Source: an uncultured Devosia sp. (lineage in GTDB: Bacteria; Pseudomonadota; Alphaproteobacteria; Rhizobiales; Devosiaceae). From it: a stretch of 64,000 nt of DNA. The stretch lies in the NCBI RefSeq assembly GCF_963517015.1, contig NZ_CAUQDV010000001.1:1246001-1310000 (forward strand). The letters run 5' to 3'. Of this stretch, positions 10,392 through 20,237 are shown piece by piece. The position numbers and the translations under genes are program-made. The notes under the pieces are model-generated. The model saw nothing but the letters and a program-made list of their open reading frames with translations. It did no database searches and was not told the DNA's origin. Within the stretch, counting starts at the first letter, position 1; every line of letters begins with the position of its first letter.

Positions 10392-12022
10392 TGCTGGACA
10401 AAAATTCTGACGACGAGGCCGAACACGAGGCCCGAATTCAGTTCCTCACCTGGGACCGGACGCCGGCCGATACTGATAGTCCACAGCATCGGGCGCGGCA
10501 GGCGCATTGGAGCCGGGTGGCGGGCGCCAGCTTTCACCCGACGGCCTATGTTGCGGCAGAGGCGGCAATCTTTACGACGCATCTCGTGCTGGGCGAGGCG
10601 AGCTGGATTGCCGGGCATGCGCTGGTGCGCGGCGACGTCGAGTTTGGCGCGCATAGCACGGTCAATCCCTATGCCATGATTTCGGGCAAGGTGCGCTGTG
10701 GCGACGGCGTGCGAATTGCCAGCCATGTATCCATCGTCGGCTTCAACCACGGCTTCGATGATCCTACCGTGCCGATCCATGCGCAAAAGCATGAGACATT
10801 GGGCATCACGATCGAGGACGATGTGTGGATCGGCGCCAATGCGGTGGTGCTGGATGGCGTGACGATCGGCAAGGGCGCGGTGGTGGCGGCTGGCGCGGTG
10901 GTCAGCAAGGATGTGCCGAGCATGGCCATTGTCGGTGGCGTGCCGGCCAAGGTGGTGCGCTATCGCGGACAGTCGGCGAAAAAGGACAGCGCGGCCACCC
11001 TGACCCGGTTCGGGCTCCGGGCAAAAGAGCAGGTCCAGCAGGTTCTGAGCGCCTATCGCGATGGCGAAGACTATGTATCGCGTGAGGCGGATGGCGAGGT
11101 GCGGCGCAGCGCGCGGCATCGCAATGACGCGATCGAACTGGCAGCCGGTTTTGATGCCGTGCCGGATGGTCTCGATGTTGCGGCAACCCTGATCGAATTG
11201 CAGGCGCTGCAGGACCCCGAGACGGGCCTCTTTCCCGATCCGCATCGGGTTCGCGCCGCCGGTACGGCGATGCGCGATGACGGGCTGGCGCTCTACAATG
11301 TGCTGTCTGTTGGCTATGCGATCGAGGCGCTGGGCGGCAAGCCGCTGCACAAGATCAGCGCGGTTGAACTGGATGCGACCGCACTGTGCGATTGGCTGGA
11401 GGGGCTGGCGTGGCGCGAGCGGGCCTGGTCTTCGGGCTCGGTGGTGGATGCGATCGGCACGGCGCTCTATTTCAATGCGCGCTATTTTTCGACCGGCAGG
11501 ACACGCGAGACATTGTTCGGGTGGCTGGCGCTGAAGCAGGATCGGGCGACCGGGCTCTGGGGTTCGCCGACACCGGCCGAGGGCCTGCTGCAGCCGGTCA
11601 ATGGCTTCTACCGGCTGACCCGGGGCACCTACGCGCAATTTGGTCTGCCGGTGCCCAATGCAGAGCGGGCCATCGACTCGGCCCTGCTCAACTATCGCAA
11701 TTATGGCGGCTTCTCCGGCCGCACCTATACGGCCTGCAACCTGCTCGACACCGTGCATCCGCTGCTGCTTTGCCTCAAGCAGACCGACTATCGCCGGGCG
11801 GAAGCCGAAGCGGTGGCGCGGGCGGTGATTGCCCGGGTGGAGGAGCGCTGGGTCGATGGAGAGGGTTTTGCTTTTGCCGACGGGCAGCTCCCCAGTCTGC
11901 AGGGCACGGAAATGTGGCTGTCGGTAGTCCATCTGGCTGCCGAACTGCTGGGTATTGCCGATAGCTTCGTCTTTGTGCCCAAGGGTGTGCATCGGACGCG
12001 TGCGGTTGGGATGGGGCTATGA
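10391..12022 (+). CDS. Hexapeptide-repeat acyltransferase fused to an alpha-helical toroid-like domain
   Basis: 543 residues with two distinct parts. Residues about 50-192 are a left-handed beta-helix acetyltransferase of the LacA/NodL/WbbJ type, with a candidate active-site His in GFNHGF (about 120) and typical hexapeptide turns ending in GGVPAKVVR. Residues about 205-543 are helical, with two motifs like the QW repeats of terpene cyclase/prenyltransferase toroids (QDPETGLF near 274 and [10 protein letters not shown] near 383). ATG at 10391 overlaps the previous stop; a GTG three bases earlier is possible. I know of no characterised protein with this arrangement. It may modify or bind the imported sugar, but no activity can be assigned. 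Confidence 0.75.
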   Translation: MLDKNSDDEAEHEARIQFLTWDRTPADTDSPQHRARQAHWSRVAGASFHPTAYVAAEAAIFTTHLVLGEASWIAGHALVRGDVEFGAHSTVNPYAMISGKVRCGDGVRIASHVSIVGFNHGFDDPTVPIHAQKHETLGITIEDDVWIGANAVVLDGVTIGKGAVVAAGAVVSKDVPSMAIVGGVPAKVVRYRGQSAKKDSAATLTRFGLRAKEQVQQVLSAYRDGEDYVSREADGEVRRSARHRNDAIELAAGFDAVPDGLDVAATLIELQALQDPETGLFPDPHRVRAAGTAMRDDGLALYNVLSVGYAIEALGGKPLHKISAVELDATALCDWLEGLAWRERAWSSGSVVDAIGTALYFNARYFSTGRTRETLFGWLALKQDRATGLWGSPTPAEGLLQPVNGFYRLTRGTYAQFGLPVPNAERAIDSALLNYRNYGGFSGRTYTACNLLDTVHPLLLCLKQTDYRRAEAEAVARAVIARVEERWVDGEGFAFADGQLPSLQGTEMWLSVVHLAAELLGIADSFVFVPKGVHRTRAVGMGL

Positions 12023-12654
12023 AAAAAGCACTGGTTGTCTGGGGCGGCATGGAACTGCACACGCCCGAGCGCGGCGCGCATGTGGTGCGGGAGCTGCTGG
12101 AGGCCGAGGGTTTTGCCGTGACGGTGACGGGTGACTATGACGCTCTGGGCGCCGAGGATGTCGGCAACAACGACCTGGTCGTGCCGGTCATCACCGATGG
12201 CACGCTGGCGCCGGAGAAGATGGCCAATCTGGTCAAGGCGGTGGCGGCCGGGACGGGGCTGGCGGGCTATCACATGGGCTTGGCGACGAGCTTTCGCGCT
12301 TCGGTGCCGTTCCGCTACATGGCCAGCGTCTATTGGGTGCAGCACCCGGGCAATATCATGACCTATCGCGTCGATGTGGGCGACAGTCCGCTGCTCGATG
12401 GGATCGAGAGCTTCGAGCATACCAGCGAGCAATACTATCTCAACTACGACCCGGCGGTGGAGGTCCATGCCACGACCGTGTTTTCAGGCGCTGTGCATCC
12501 CTGGCGCAAGGATGTGGTGATGCCGGTGGTGTTCACGACACGGTATGACCAGGGGCGGGTCTTCTATTCCTCGCTGGGGCATACGGCGGATGAGTTGGCG
12601 GGTGGGCCGGTGCGGGAAATCCTGCGGCGCGGGCTGGTCTGGGCGGCACGGTAG
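12019..12654 (+). CDS. ThuA-like domain protein
   Basis: 211-residue protein of the trehalose-utilization (ThuA) family, a glutamine-amidotransferase-like fold found in many sugar catabolic operons. Recognisable parts are [19 protein letters not shown] at the N terminus, [14 protein letters not shown] in the middle and [17 protein letters not shown] near the end. Family members have been linked to disaccharide oxidation to keto sugars, but the biochemical role is poorly defined. It is the last gene of the operon (ATGA overlap with the fusion gene) and ends tail to tail against a minus-strand gene with no spacer. Confidence 0.85.
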   Translation: MKKALVVWGGMELHTPERGAHVVRELLEAEGFAVTVTGDYDALGAEDVGNNDLVVPVITDGTLAPEKMANLVKAVAAGTGLAGYHMGLATSFRASVPFRYMASVYWVQHPGNIMTYRVDVGDSPLLDGIESFEHTSEQYYLNYDPAVEVHATTVFSGAVHPWRKDVVMPVVFTTRYDQGRVFYSSLGHTADELAGGPVREILRRGLVWAAR

Positions 12655-13368
12655 TTATTGCAGTTGTGCCTGCCGCCTCAGCACTTCGGATTCCGGCAGG
12701 GCATTGGCGTATCTGAGTTCGCGGTTGGCGCGGTTCCAGAAGGCGGGGTGGACGCGGTCGAGGAGCGCGGGTTCGGTGGGCGCAAGGTCGAGCGCAGCGG
12801 CGGTTTCAGCGTTCAGATAGAGCACGGCGTTCTGGCGGTACCAGGCCGGAATATCCTCGTCGGCCCAGATAGCGGGGCGGATCACGTCATAGGCGAGGTA
12901 GCCATGGGTGGCGAAAAGCGCTGCCCAGGAGCTTTGCCATTGCTCGTTGAGATGGCCGACACCGCCCTGGCCGGGAATGGCGGCGCTGAACAACACGGCG
13001 GGCGCCAAGGCTACGAGGTCGGCGACGAAGGTTTGGGCCCGCTGGGGCGAGAGGTGTTCGGCGACTTCGAGCGAGATCGCCAGATCGACATTGGGGCCGG
13101 TGAAGCGCTGTTCGAGGTCCTGCGGCGCGAAGGCGATGCGGGGATCGTCGAGCATTTCAGGCTTCACCCAATCCCCCTCGATACCAAAAGCGTGTTGGGC
13201 GCCGTCATGCAAGGCGGCGGCGAGCCAGGTGCCGGTGCCGCAGCCGATGTCGGCGACGCTGGTGCGGGCCAGACCGGAGGGCAGCGCCGCGAGCAAACGC
13301 CTCGCCGCATGGGCGGTGTGGGCGCGACGGTTGTCGTAGAAGCCGGCAGGATAGAGCGATGCGGTCAT
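12655..13368 (-). CDS. SAM-dependent methyltransferase (class I)
   Basis: 237-residue protein starting MTASLYPAGFYDNR; this ATG has a GGAG site upstream, so I prefer it to a start 35 codons earlier. Motif I VADIGCGTGTW (about residues 37-47) is the SAM-binding glycine loop, followed by an acidic residue (GIEGDW) at the end of strand 2 and SLEVAEHLSP as the motif seen in small-molecule methyltransferases. The methyl acceptor cannot be told. It is convergent with the sugar operon and divergent from motA, with a 262-base gap that holds no gene. Confidence 0.82.
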   Translation of the reverse strand: MTASLYPAGFYDNRRAHTAHAARRLLAALPSGLARTSVADIGCGTGTWLAAALHDGAQHAFGIEGDWVKPEMLDDPRIAFAPQDLEQRFTGPNVDLAISLEVAEHLSPQRAQTFVADLVALAPAVLFSAAIPGQGGVGHLNEQWQSSWAALFATHGYLAYDVIRPAIWADEDIPAWYRQNAVLYLNAETAAALDLAPTEPALLDRVHPAFWNRANRELRYANALPESEVLRRQAQLQ

Positions 13369-13630
13369 GACGGCTCCGATTTGCCTTGAGGCTAGCGCGG
13401 CCCGCAAGGCTTCACAAGTTTGTGCGCCAGCGCAATGCCACATCCGCTGCAAGATACTGAGGAACCGCGGCAATTCAAATCAACTGCCGCCCACCAGATT
13501 AGCACTGACTGCACTGCAGCTTGGGCATGGTGCCGCCAGCGACGAACCAAGGCTAACCGGCTGTTAAGGTGAATGGACCGATAATAGGCACCTGGGAGCG
13601 ATGTCGTCTTCAAGGTGAGTTTGGGGTCTA

Positions 13631-14497
13631 ATGCGTCTAATTATCGGCATCGTGATCGTTATCGGCTGCGTCATGGGCGGCTATTTGGGCGTTGGCGGGC
13701 ATATGGAGGTGCTCTGGCAGCCCTTCGAATTCGTCATCATTCTGGGTGCCGCGGTCGGCGCCTTCGTGATTGGCAATACCGGCCCCATCATCAAGGGCAC
13801 ATTGGGCGCCATGGGCTCCCTGTTCAAAGGCCCGAAGTACAACAAGGCGGCCTATATCGAGCTGCTGAGCATGCAGTTCACGCTCTACAAGCTCGTGCAG
13901 TCCAAGGGCATCCTGGCGCTGGAACAGCATATCGAAAATCCCCACGAATCCTCGCTGTTCAGCCGCTTCCCCAAATTCGCGGCCAATCATCACGCAGTGG
14001 AATTCGTCTGCGACTATCTGCGTATGGTGACCTTGGGTTCCAACAATGTGCATGAGATCGAAGCCCTGATGGACGAGGAGCTCGAAACGCACCACCAGGA
14101 GCAGGAACGCATCGTGGGCGCCGTGCAGGCACTGGCGGATGGTACGCCGGCTCTGGGCATCGTGGCCGCCGTGCTTGGCGTTATCCATACCATGGGCGCG
14201 ATCAGCGAGCCGCCCGAAGTGCTGGGCCACATGATCGGTGGCGCTCTGGTGGGTACGTTCTTCGGCGTGTTCGTGGCTTATGGCTTTTTTGCGCCCTTCG
14301 CGCAGTCGCTCAAGAATATCTACGAAGCCGAGTCGAAATATTACCTGTCGCTCAAGACCGGCCTTCTGGCCCATATCTCGGGCCAGGTGCCGGTGATGGC
14401 GATCGAATTTGCCCGCAAGGCGCTGCTGACCGAAGACCGTCCGAGCTTTGCCGAGGTTGACGAAGCGACGCAGAACCTCGCTCCGGCGACGGCATAG
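13631..14497 (+). CDS. motA: Flagellar motor stator protein MotA
   Basis: 288-residue inner-membrane protein with four hydrophobic segments and a large cytoplasmic loop. Landmarks match MotA: an N-terminal pair of membrane helices (LIIGIVIVIGCVMGGYLGVGG), the charged rotor-contact region around YLRMVTLGSNNVHEIEALMDEELE (Arg and Glu positions conserved) and the proline-bearing helices GTPALGIVAAVLGVI and GFFAPFAQSL that couple ion flow to movement. With MotB it forms the torque-generating proton channel. The two genes are 12 bases apart. No other flagellar gene lies in the window, so motAB stands alone here. Confidence 0.95.
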   Translation: MRLIIGIVIVIGCVMGGYLGVGGHMEVLWQPFEFVIILGAAVGAFVIGNTGPIIKGTLGAMGSLFKGPKYNKAAYIELLSMQFTLYKLVQSKGILALEQHIENPHESSLFSRFPKFAANHHAVEFVCDYLRMVTLGSNNVHEIEALMDEELETHHQEQERIVGAVQALADGTPALGIVAAVLGVIHTMGAISEPPEVLGHMIGGALVGTFFGVFVAYGFFAPFAQSLKNIYEAESKYYLSLKTGLLAHISGQVPVMAIEFARKALLTEDRPSFAEVDEATQNLAPATA

Positions 14498-14509
14498 CGG
14501 GGCGAAAGA

Positions 14510-15430
14510 ATGGCCAATTACGATCAGCCGATCATCATCAAGAAGGTCAAGAAGAACAAGCACGCCCATCATGGCGGTGCCTGGAAGATCGCCTATGCCG
14601 ACTTCGTGACGGCAATGATGGCCTTCTTTCTTTTGCTCTGGCTGATCTCGATGACGACGCCCGAGCAGAAGGAAGGTCTTGCGACCTATTTCGCGCCCCC
14701 CAATATCGCCCCCACGACCAGCGGGTCGGGCGGTGTCATGGGCGGTACGGCGCTGGACAATGCAGGGTCGCTGATGGCCGGGTCGACGCCGCAGGAGCGC
14801 ACCGACGCTTCGGTGACGCCCAAGGGCGCCGAATTCGGCACCATGGAAGGCGCACTCAGCGGCAACGAAAAGCAGAGCGGCAACGAGTTCGATGCGGCCC
14901 TTGCCTCGGCCTATGATCTCAAGGCCCGTGACGATCAGGGCTTCCACAGCGCCGCCGCCAGCATCAAGCAGGCTTGGCAGGCCATGCCCGATATTACCGA
15001 AGTGGCCGACAATCTCCTGGTCGAAGAGACCGATGAGGGCCTCAATATCCGCATCGTCGACCAGGAAGGCCGGCCGATGTTCCCCGAGGGATCGAAATAT
15101 CCCAATGAGTCCACGCGCCAGGCGATCGCTGCCATTGCGCCCATCCTGCAGCGCCTGACCAATCCGGTGCGGATCGAGGGCCATGTAGCGGCGGGCGGGG
15201 TCTATGCCAATCCGCGTTACGGTTCGTGGGAATTGTCCGCGGATCGCGCCAATACGGTGCGGCAGATCCTCGGCGAGTTCGGTCTTGCCGACGACCACGT
15301 CAACTCGGTGGTGGGGCGTTCGACGGCGGAGCCGTTCTTCCCCAACGACCCCTATATGGCGGCCAATGAGCGGATCGAGATCACGCTGCTCTACGAGACG
15401 CCCCCGGTTCCAGGCAATCTGGCACCCTGA
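14510..15430 (+). CDS. motB: Flagellar motor stator protein MotB
   Basis: 306 residues. A basic N terminus (IIIKKVKKNKH) leads into one membrane helix with the proton-accepting Asp in KIAYADFVTAMMAFFLLLWL (about residue 37). A low-complexity linker follows, then the OmpA-like peptidoglycan-binding domain from about residue 175 (FPEGSKYPNESTRQAI to ANERIEITLL). It anchors the stator to the cell wall and forms the channel with MotA. The ATG follows GGGGCGAAAGA, a good ribosome-binding region, 12 bases after motA. An intrinsic terminator follows. Confidence 0.95.
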   Translation: MANYDQPIIIKKVKKNKHAHHGGAWKIAYADFVTAMMAFFLLLWLISMTTPEQKEGLATYFAPPNIAPTTSGSGGVMGGTALDNAGSLMAGSTPQERTDASVTPKGAEFGTMEGALSGNEKQSGNEFDAALASAYDLKARDDQGFHSAAASIKQAWQAMPDITEVADNLLVEETDEGLNIRIVDQEGRPMFPEGSKYPNESTRQAIAAIAPILQRLTNPVRIEGHVAAGGVYANPRYGSWELSADRANTVRQILGEFGLADDHVNSVVGRSTAEPFFPNDPYMAANERIEITLLYETPPVPGNLAP

Positions 15431-15437
15431 GCACAAA

Positions 15438-15472
15438 AAGGCCCTGCCATCGCGCGGGGCCTTGTTATTTTT
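15438..15472 (+). terminator. Intrinsic terminator after motAB
   Basis: AAGGCCC (15438-15444) pairs with GGGCCTT (15457-15463), followed by a T-rich tract GTTATTTTT. It lies just after the motB stop at 15430. Confidence 0.8.
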
Positions 15473-15541
15473 CGTTCAGAAATCATCTGGTATGGCAGTT
15501 CGACGCGGTGCATGCTCGCCTGAAAAGCGAGGAGTGTTGCC

Positions 15542-16507
15542 GTGCCGTTTCCCGACCTGACCCAGCCCGAACTTGGCCAATATCAGAGCCAGGTGCAGAT
15601 GCCCGCCGACTTCGCCAGCTTCTGGGAGACGACGATTGCCGAAGCGCGGGCGACTGGCGGAGAGGTAACCGTCGCCAAGGCGGATACCACGCTCAAGGCG
15701 GTGGAGGCGTTCGATGTAACCTTTCCGGGCTTTGGCGGACATCCGGTCAAGGGCTGGCTGGTGTTGCCAGCGAAGCGCGAGGGAAAGCTGCCGCTGGTGG
15801 TGCAATATCTGGGTTATGGCGGCGGACGTGGTTTTCCGCATGAGCAATTGCATTGGGCCGCCTCGGGTTATGCTTATTTCCGGATGGACACGCGTGGGCA
15901 GGGCTCAAGCTGGTCAACCGGGGGCACGCCCGATCCGGTGGGCACGACACCTTCCATTCCCGGCATGATGACCAAGGGCATTCTCGACAGACAGGACTAT
16001 TATTATCGCCGGGTGTTCACCGATGCGGTGCGGGCGATCGATGCCATGGTGGCGCAGGATTTCGTCGACGAAACGCGGATCGCCGTCTGTGGCGGCAGCC
16101 AGGGCGGCGGCATATCCCTAGCCGCCGCCGGAATCGACAAGCGCATCAAGGCGGTGATGCCGGATGTGCCCTTTCTCTGCGACTATCGCCGGGCCATGGC
16201 CAAAGCCGCACGCGATCCCTATGGCGAGATCGTGCGCTTCCTCGCCCAGCATCGCGACAAGAAGGAACAGGTGTTTTCGACGCTGAGCTATTTTGACGGG
16301 GTCAACTTTGCGCGGCTCGCCAAGGCCGATGCGCTGTTCTCAGTGGCGTTGATGGACGATATCTGCCCGCCATCAACGGTTTACGGCGCCTACAACGCCT
16401 ATGCCGGCAGCAAGAGCATCGAAGAATACGAATACAACAATCACGAAGGCGGCCAGGCTTTCCAGGACCGGGCGCAGATGCTGTGGCTGGGGCAGCGATT
16501 CACTTAA
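15542..16507 (+). CDS. Acetylxylan esterase / cephalosporin-C deacetylase family protein
   Basis: 321-residue alpha/beta hydrolase of the AXE1 family, cytoplasmic (no signal peptide). The N terminus (LTQPELGQYQSQVQMPADF then FW) is typical. The nucleophile Ser186 lies in CGGSQGGG, a candidate acid in MDDICPPST and a candidate His in NNHEGGQ. Members remove acetyl groups from xylo-oligosaccharides and other small acetylated compounds. The start is GTG with GAGGAG upstream. It is separated from motB by a terminator, so it is a single-gene unit. Confidence 0.9.
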   Translation: MPFPDLTQPELGQYQSQVQMPADFASFWETTIAEARATGGEVTVAKADTTLKAVEAFDVTFPGFGGHPVKGWLVLPAKREGKLPLVVQYLGYGGGRGFPHEQLHWAASGYAYFRMDTRGQGSSWSTGGTPDPVGTTPSIPGMMTKGILDRQDYYYRRVFTDAVRAIDAMVAQDFVDETRIAVCGGSQGGGISLAAAGIDKRIKAVMPDVPFLCDYRRAMAKAARDPYGEIVRFLAQHRDKKEQVFSTLSYFDGVNFARLAKADALFSVALMDDICPPSTVYGAYNAYAGSKSIEEYEYNNHEGGQAFQDRAQMLWLGQRFT

Positions 16508-16601
16508 GTTAAAGCCCGGTAAAGAAGCTGCTTCAGCGCGGAACCGCTGGCCCTGGCGCATCGTTGCCGGGTCAGCGTTATCATCCAAACTGGAGACAAT
16601 C

Positions 16602-17093
16602 ATGGCTTCCGAAAAGACCCTCAACGACCTGTTTCTCGATACGCTCAAGGACATATATTACGCCGAGCGCCAGATCGTGAAGACCTTGCCAAAAATGGCC
16701 AAGGCAGCGCAGTCGGCCGAGCTCAAGGCCGGCTTCGAGCAGCATCTGGAAGAGACCGAAGGCCACGTCGAACGGCTGGAGCAGATTTTCGAACTGCTCG
16801 GCAAACCGGCCCGTGGCAAGACCTGCGATGCCATCCTCGGCATTATCGAGGAAGGCAAGGAGATCATCACCGAATACAAGGGCACCAATGCGATCGATGC
16901 GGGCCTCGTGTCCGCAGCGCAGGCCGTCGAGCATTACGAGATTGCCCGCTATGGCACGCTCAAGACCTGGGCTAACCAGCTGGGCATGAAGGATGCCGTG
17001 GCGCTGCTCGATGCGACGCTGCAGGAAGAATTGGCCACCGACAAGAAATTGAGCCAGGTCGCGACCTCGAGCGCGAACCAGAAGGCCGCCTGA
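16602..17093 (+). CDS. YciE/DUF892 ferritin-like stress protein
   Basis: 163-residue all-helical protein starting MASEKTLNDLFLDTLKDIYYAE; the ATG has GGAG 8 bases upstream and is preferred to a longer in-frame reading that overlaps the esterase gene. Glu/His positions in YYAERQIVK, HLEETEGHVERLEQ and AVEHYEIARYGTLK match the di-metal helices of the DUF892 (YciF/YciE) family, a ferritin-like group linked to stress responses. The enzymatic role is undefined. The small DUF2934 gene downstream is in the same orientation. Confidence 0.9.
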   Translation: MASEKTLNDLFLDTLKDIYYAERQIVKTLPKMAKAAQSAELKAGFEQHLEETEGHVERLEQIFELLGKPARGKTCDAILGIIEEGKEIITEYKGTNAIDAGLVSAAQAVEHYEIARYGTLKTWANQLGMKDAVALLDATLQEELATDKKLSQVATSSANQKAA

Positions 17094-17148
17094 TCGTTTA
17101 TGCGGCGCGGGAGCGTGCTCCCGCGTCTCTCCATCCGGCACGATAACC

Positions 17149-17370
17149 ATGCGCAAGAATTCCGAGATTGCCGAGCGGTTGCGGCAGACTGCTTATTTCC
17201 TTTGGGAACATGACGGCAGGCCAGAAGGCCGCGCCTTCGACTATTGGGTCAAAGCCAAGGAAAGTCTGCTGCGCGAGCTGGCCTATGACAAATGGCTGGC
17301 CGAAGGCACGCCGATCGGTCGCGACCAGGAAATCTGGCTCGATGCCGTCGAAGAGTTCGAGAAGAAATGA
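17149..17370 (+). CDS. DUF2934 small protein
   Basis: 73-residue protein with the DUF2934 pattern: IAERLRQTAYFLWEHDGRPEGR followed by an aromatic/acidic helix (AFDYWVKAKESLL). Function unknown; in other genomes it often sits near general-stress genes, which fits the DUF892 gene 55 bases upstream. An intrinsic terminator starts directly at its stop codon. Confidence 0.82.
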   Translation: MRKNSEIAERLRQTAYFLWEHDGRPEGRAFDYWVKAKESLLRELAYDKWLAEGTPIGRDQEIWLDAVEEFEKK

Positions 17371-17401
17371 AAACGGGCCCAGCAGGGCCCGTTTGTTTTT
17401 T
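17371..17401. terminator. Bidirectional intrinsic terminator
   Basis: AAACGGGCCC (17371-17380) and GGGCCCGTTT (17385-17394) with a 4-base loop, followed by GTTTTTTT on the plus strand. It serves the DUF2934 transcript and can also serve efp coming from the other strand. Confidence 0.9.
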
Positions 17402-17417
17402 CCGCGATGCGCAGACC

Positions 17418-17987
17418 TCAGTCTTTTGCACGCTCCACGTAGGAATTGTCTTCGGTCAGGATGACAATGCGGGTGCCGACGCCGATATGTGGCGGGACCA
17501 TGACCTTGAGGCCGTTGTTCAGCACAGCGGGCTTGTAGGACGAGGAAGCCGTCTGGCCCTTGACCACAGGTTCGGTCTCGACGATCTCGAATGCCAAGCG
17601 CTGCGGCAGTTCCATGGCGATGGCATTGCCTTCGAAGGTCTTGAGGTAAACCTTCATGCCGTCAACCAGATAGGCCTTCTGATCGCCGATCACATCATCG
17701 GACACGGCAAGCTGCTCGTAGCTCACGGGCTCCATGAAATGGTGGCCTTCGCTGTCGGAATAGAGATAGTCATATTCGCGCTCGTCGACATCGGCCTTCT
17801 CGACCATTTCGACGGTGCGCCAGCGACCGACAACCTTCACGCCGTCAGACATGCGGCGCATGTTGACGTTGGTGATGGAATTGCCCTTGCCGGGGTGAAC
17901 GTTTTCCGCCGTCAGGATGACGTGCAGATTGCCGTCCTGCTCGACGACATTGCCCTTACGCAGCGAAGAGGCGATGACCTTGACCAT
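17418..17987 (-). CDS. efp: Translation elongation factor P
   Basis: 189-residue EF-P, which relieves ribosome stalling at proline runs. The KOW-like N-terminal domain carries Lys34 in the exposed loop HPGKGN, the residue that EpmA/EpmB modify with beta-lysine in other bacteria. Two OB-like domains follow. The start is fixed by AAGGAAGA just upstream of the ATG at 17987. The modification genes epmA and epmB start 125 bases away on the opposite strand, so substrate and modifiers form one divergent cluster. Confidence 0.97.
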   Translation of the reverse strand: MVKVIASSLRKGNVVEQDGNLHVILTAENVHPGKGNSITNVNMRRMSDGVKVVGRWRTVEMVEKADVDEREYDYLYSDSEGHHFMEPVSYEQLAVSDDVIGDQKAYLVDGMKVYLKTFEGNAIAMELPQRLAFEIVETEPVVKGQTASSSYKPAVLNNGLKVMVPPHIGVGTRIVILTEDNSYVERAKD

Positions 17988-18112
17988 TATTCTTCCTTGT
18001 TCAACTCGTTGGCGCGTCGTAGAGGCAGGCCGTCTTGCGCCGGAATAGACTTTCGGAGCGCCAACTACCCTATCTGAAGCAAAATCGCCAGCCCGGCCGT
18101 CATAAAGGTCAG

Positions 18113-19168
18113 ATGAGCCCAAAGGATATTCAGCTTTCGCCCTGGTGGACGCCATCGGTTCATGCCGACCGGCGGCCGATCCTACTTGCGCGGACGAGGA
18201 TCGAAGCGGGCATCCGTGCCTATCTGGCAGACCGTGATTTCCTCCTCGTCGACCCGCCCGGCCTGCAGCGCTCGCCCGGCAACGAGACTCATCTGCATGC
18301 CTTTGGCACGATGATGACCGGCAATGACGGGGAGGGGACACAGATGTATCTCCACACCTCGCCCGAGTTCACGATGAAGAAGCTGCTGGCGGCCGGTGAG
18401 CGGCGAATTGCGAGCTTGCAACATGTGTGGCGCAATCGCGAACGCTCGGCGCTGCATCATCCCGAGTTTACCATGCTGGAATGGTATCGCGCGGGCGAGC
18501 CCTATGAGGCGGTAGTCCGCGATTGTCTCGCCATGCTTGCGCTGGCAGCCAAGGCAACGCGGGTGCCTGTACTGCGCTACAAGGACCGCGAATGCGATCC
18601 CTTTGCCGAGGCAGAACGGCTCAGTGTTGTTGATGCCTTCCAGCGCTATGCCAAAGTGGATCTCCTGGCGACCATGGACGCGGATGGCGCGACCGATGGC
18701 GACAGGCTGGCCGGGCAGATGCTGGCGCAAGGTATGGCCGTGCCGGAGGATCGGAGCTGGTCCTATCTCTTCAGCCGGATCCTGGTTGAAATGGTGGAGC
18801 CCAATCTGGGGATCGGGCGCGTGACGGTGCTGGATCGCTACCCGGCCGCCGAAGCAGCACTGGCGCGGCGCGCAGAAGATGATCGCCGGGTGTCCGAGCG
18901 GTTCGAGCTTTATGCCTGCGGCGTCGAGCTGGCCAATGGCTTCGGCGAATTGACGGACCCTGACGAGCAGCGGCGGCGTTTCGAAGCCGAGATGAATGAA
19001 AAGCAACGCATCTATGGCGAGCGCTATGCGGTGGACGAGGATTTCCTTGCCGCCCTCGCGCTGATGCCCGAAGCATCCGGTGTGGCGCTGGGCTTTGACC
19101 GGCTGGTGATGCTGGCCACGGGCGCACCGCGCATCGATGCCGTACTCTGGGCGCCGGTGGCGGAATGA
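18113..19168 (+). CDS. epmA: EF-P--(R)-beta-lysine ligase EpmA (PoxA/GenX)
   Basis: 351-residue class II lysyl-tRNA-synthetase-like protein that lacks the anticodon-binding domain; this is the size and form of EpmA. Motif 2 is [20 protein letters not shown] and motif 3 is [12 protein letters not shown]. It joins (R)-beta-lysine to Lys34 of EF-P. ATG at 18113 follows AAAGG and starts at [12 protein letters not shown], matching family length; a longer frame reaching 18035 would run into the efp promoter. The stop overlaps the epmB start (ATGA). Confidence 0.94.
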   Translation: MSPKDIQLSPWWTPSVHADRRPILLARTRIEAGIRAYLADRDFLLVDPPGLQRSPGNETHLHAFGTMMTGNDGEGTQMYLHTSPEFTMKKLLAAGERRIASLQHVWRNRERSALHHPEFTMLEWYRAGEPYEAVVRDCLAMLALAAKATRVPVLRYKDRECDPFAEAERLSVVDAFQRYAKVDLLATMDADGATDGDRLAGQMLAQGMAVPEDRSWSYLFSRILVEMVEPNLGIGRVTVLDRYPAAEAALARRAEDDRRVSERFELYACGVELANGFGELTDPDEQRRRFEAEMNEKQRIYGERYAVDEDFLAALALMPEASGVALGFDRLVMLATGAPRIDAVLWAPVAE

Positions 19169-20235
19169 GTGTGCTGCCGCTAAAATTTCCAATGCCAAAA
19201 GCCAGGTCGATCAAGTCGCTCGATGGCTTGGTCGAAGCCGGGCTGGTCGCTGGCGATGCCGACCTCGAAGCGGTGACCGAGAAATATGCCGTTGGCGTTA
19301 CCCCTGCCGTTTTGGCGCTGATCGACCGGGATGATCCCGATGACCCGATGGCGCGGCAGTTCGTGCCAACAACGGCCGAACTGGTGACCACACCGGAGGA
19401 GCGGGCCGATCCGATCGGCGATCTCAGCCATTCGCCCGTGGAAGGCATCGTGCATCGCTATCCCGACCGGGTATTGCTGAAGGCCGTGCATGTCTGCCCG
19501 GTGTATTGCCGCTTCTGCTTCCGCCGGGAAATGGTGGGGCCGCAGGGTCTCGGCACGCTGACCGGGCCGGAGCTTGATGCAGCGATTGCCTATATCGCGG
19601 CGCATGAGGAGATCTGGGAGGTCATCCTCACCGGCGGCGATCCTCTGGTGCTGTCGCCGCGCCGGCTGCGCGAGCTTATGGAACGGCTGGCCGACATCGA
19701 CCATGTCAGGATCGTCCGTTTCCATACCCGCGTGCCTGTTGTCGAACCCGAGCGCGTTGACGCAGACATGGTCGCGGCCCTCAAGGCCAGCGGCAAGACG
19801 ACCTATCTGGCCGTCCACGCCAATCATCCGCGCGAGTTCAGTGTTCAGGCCAGGTCGGCGCTGGCGCTGCTTGCCGATAGTGGTGTGGCGCTGATTAGCC
19901 AGTCCGTGCTGTTGCGTGGCGTCAATGACGATGTCGAGACGCTGGCGGCGCTGATGAAGGGTTTCGTTGAGAACCGGGTGAAGCCCTATTACCTCCATCA
20001 TCCCGACCTGGCGCCCGGCACCAGCCATTTCCGGCTGAGCATCGAGGAAGGCCAGAAGCTGGTTGCAGCGCTTCGCGGCCGGATTTCAGGTCTCGCCCAA
20101 CCGACCTATATTCTCGACATCCCCGGTGGCCACGGCAAGGCCGAGATCGGCGCCTCGGTCATTTCGGGACAGGATGGGTGCTTCACCGTGCGCGACTGGC
20201 AGGGCCAGGAGCATCGTTATCCGCCGGGGGACTGA
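19165..20235 (+). CDS. epmB: EF-P beta-lysylation protein EpmB (lysine 2,3-aminomutase type)
   Basis: 356-residue radical SAM enzyme of the KamA/YodO family. The cluster motif CPVYCRFC (CxxxCxxC) is followed by FRREMVG, and the PLP-binding lysine lies in the glycine-rich DIPGGHGK near the C terminus. It converts lysine to beta-lysine used by EpmA. Coupled to epmA by ATGA overlap and followed after 2 bases by a kinase-like gene. The hydroxylase EpmC is not in the window. Confidence 0.94.
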   Translation: MSVLPLKFPMPKARSIKSLDGLVEAGLVAGDADLEAVTEKYAVGVTPAVLALIDRDDPDDPMARQFVPTTAELVTTPEERADPIGDLSHSPVEGIVHRYPDRVLLKAVHVCPVYCRFCFRREMVGPQGLGTLTGPELDAAIAYIAAHEEIWEVILTGGDPLVLSPRRLRELMERLADIDHVRIVRFHTRVPVVEPERVDADMVAALKASGKTTYLAVHANHPREFSVQARSALALLADSGVALISQSVLLRGVNDDVETLAALMKGFVENRVKPYYLHHPDLAPGTSHFRLSIEEGQKLVAALRGRISGLAQPTYILDIPGGHGKAEIGASVISGQDGCFTVRDWQGQEHRYPPGD

Positions 20236-20237
20236 GC

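Noticed and set aside
13637..15436. 599-codon minus-strand frame covering motA and motB
   Set aside because: It spans two certain genes and their spacer; composition is that of an antisense shadow.
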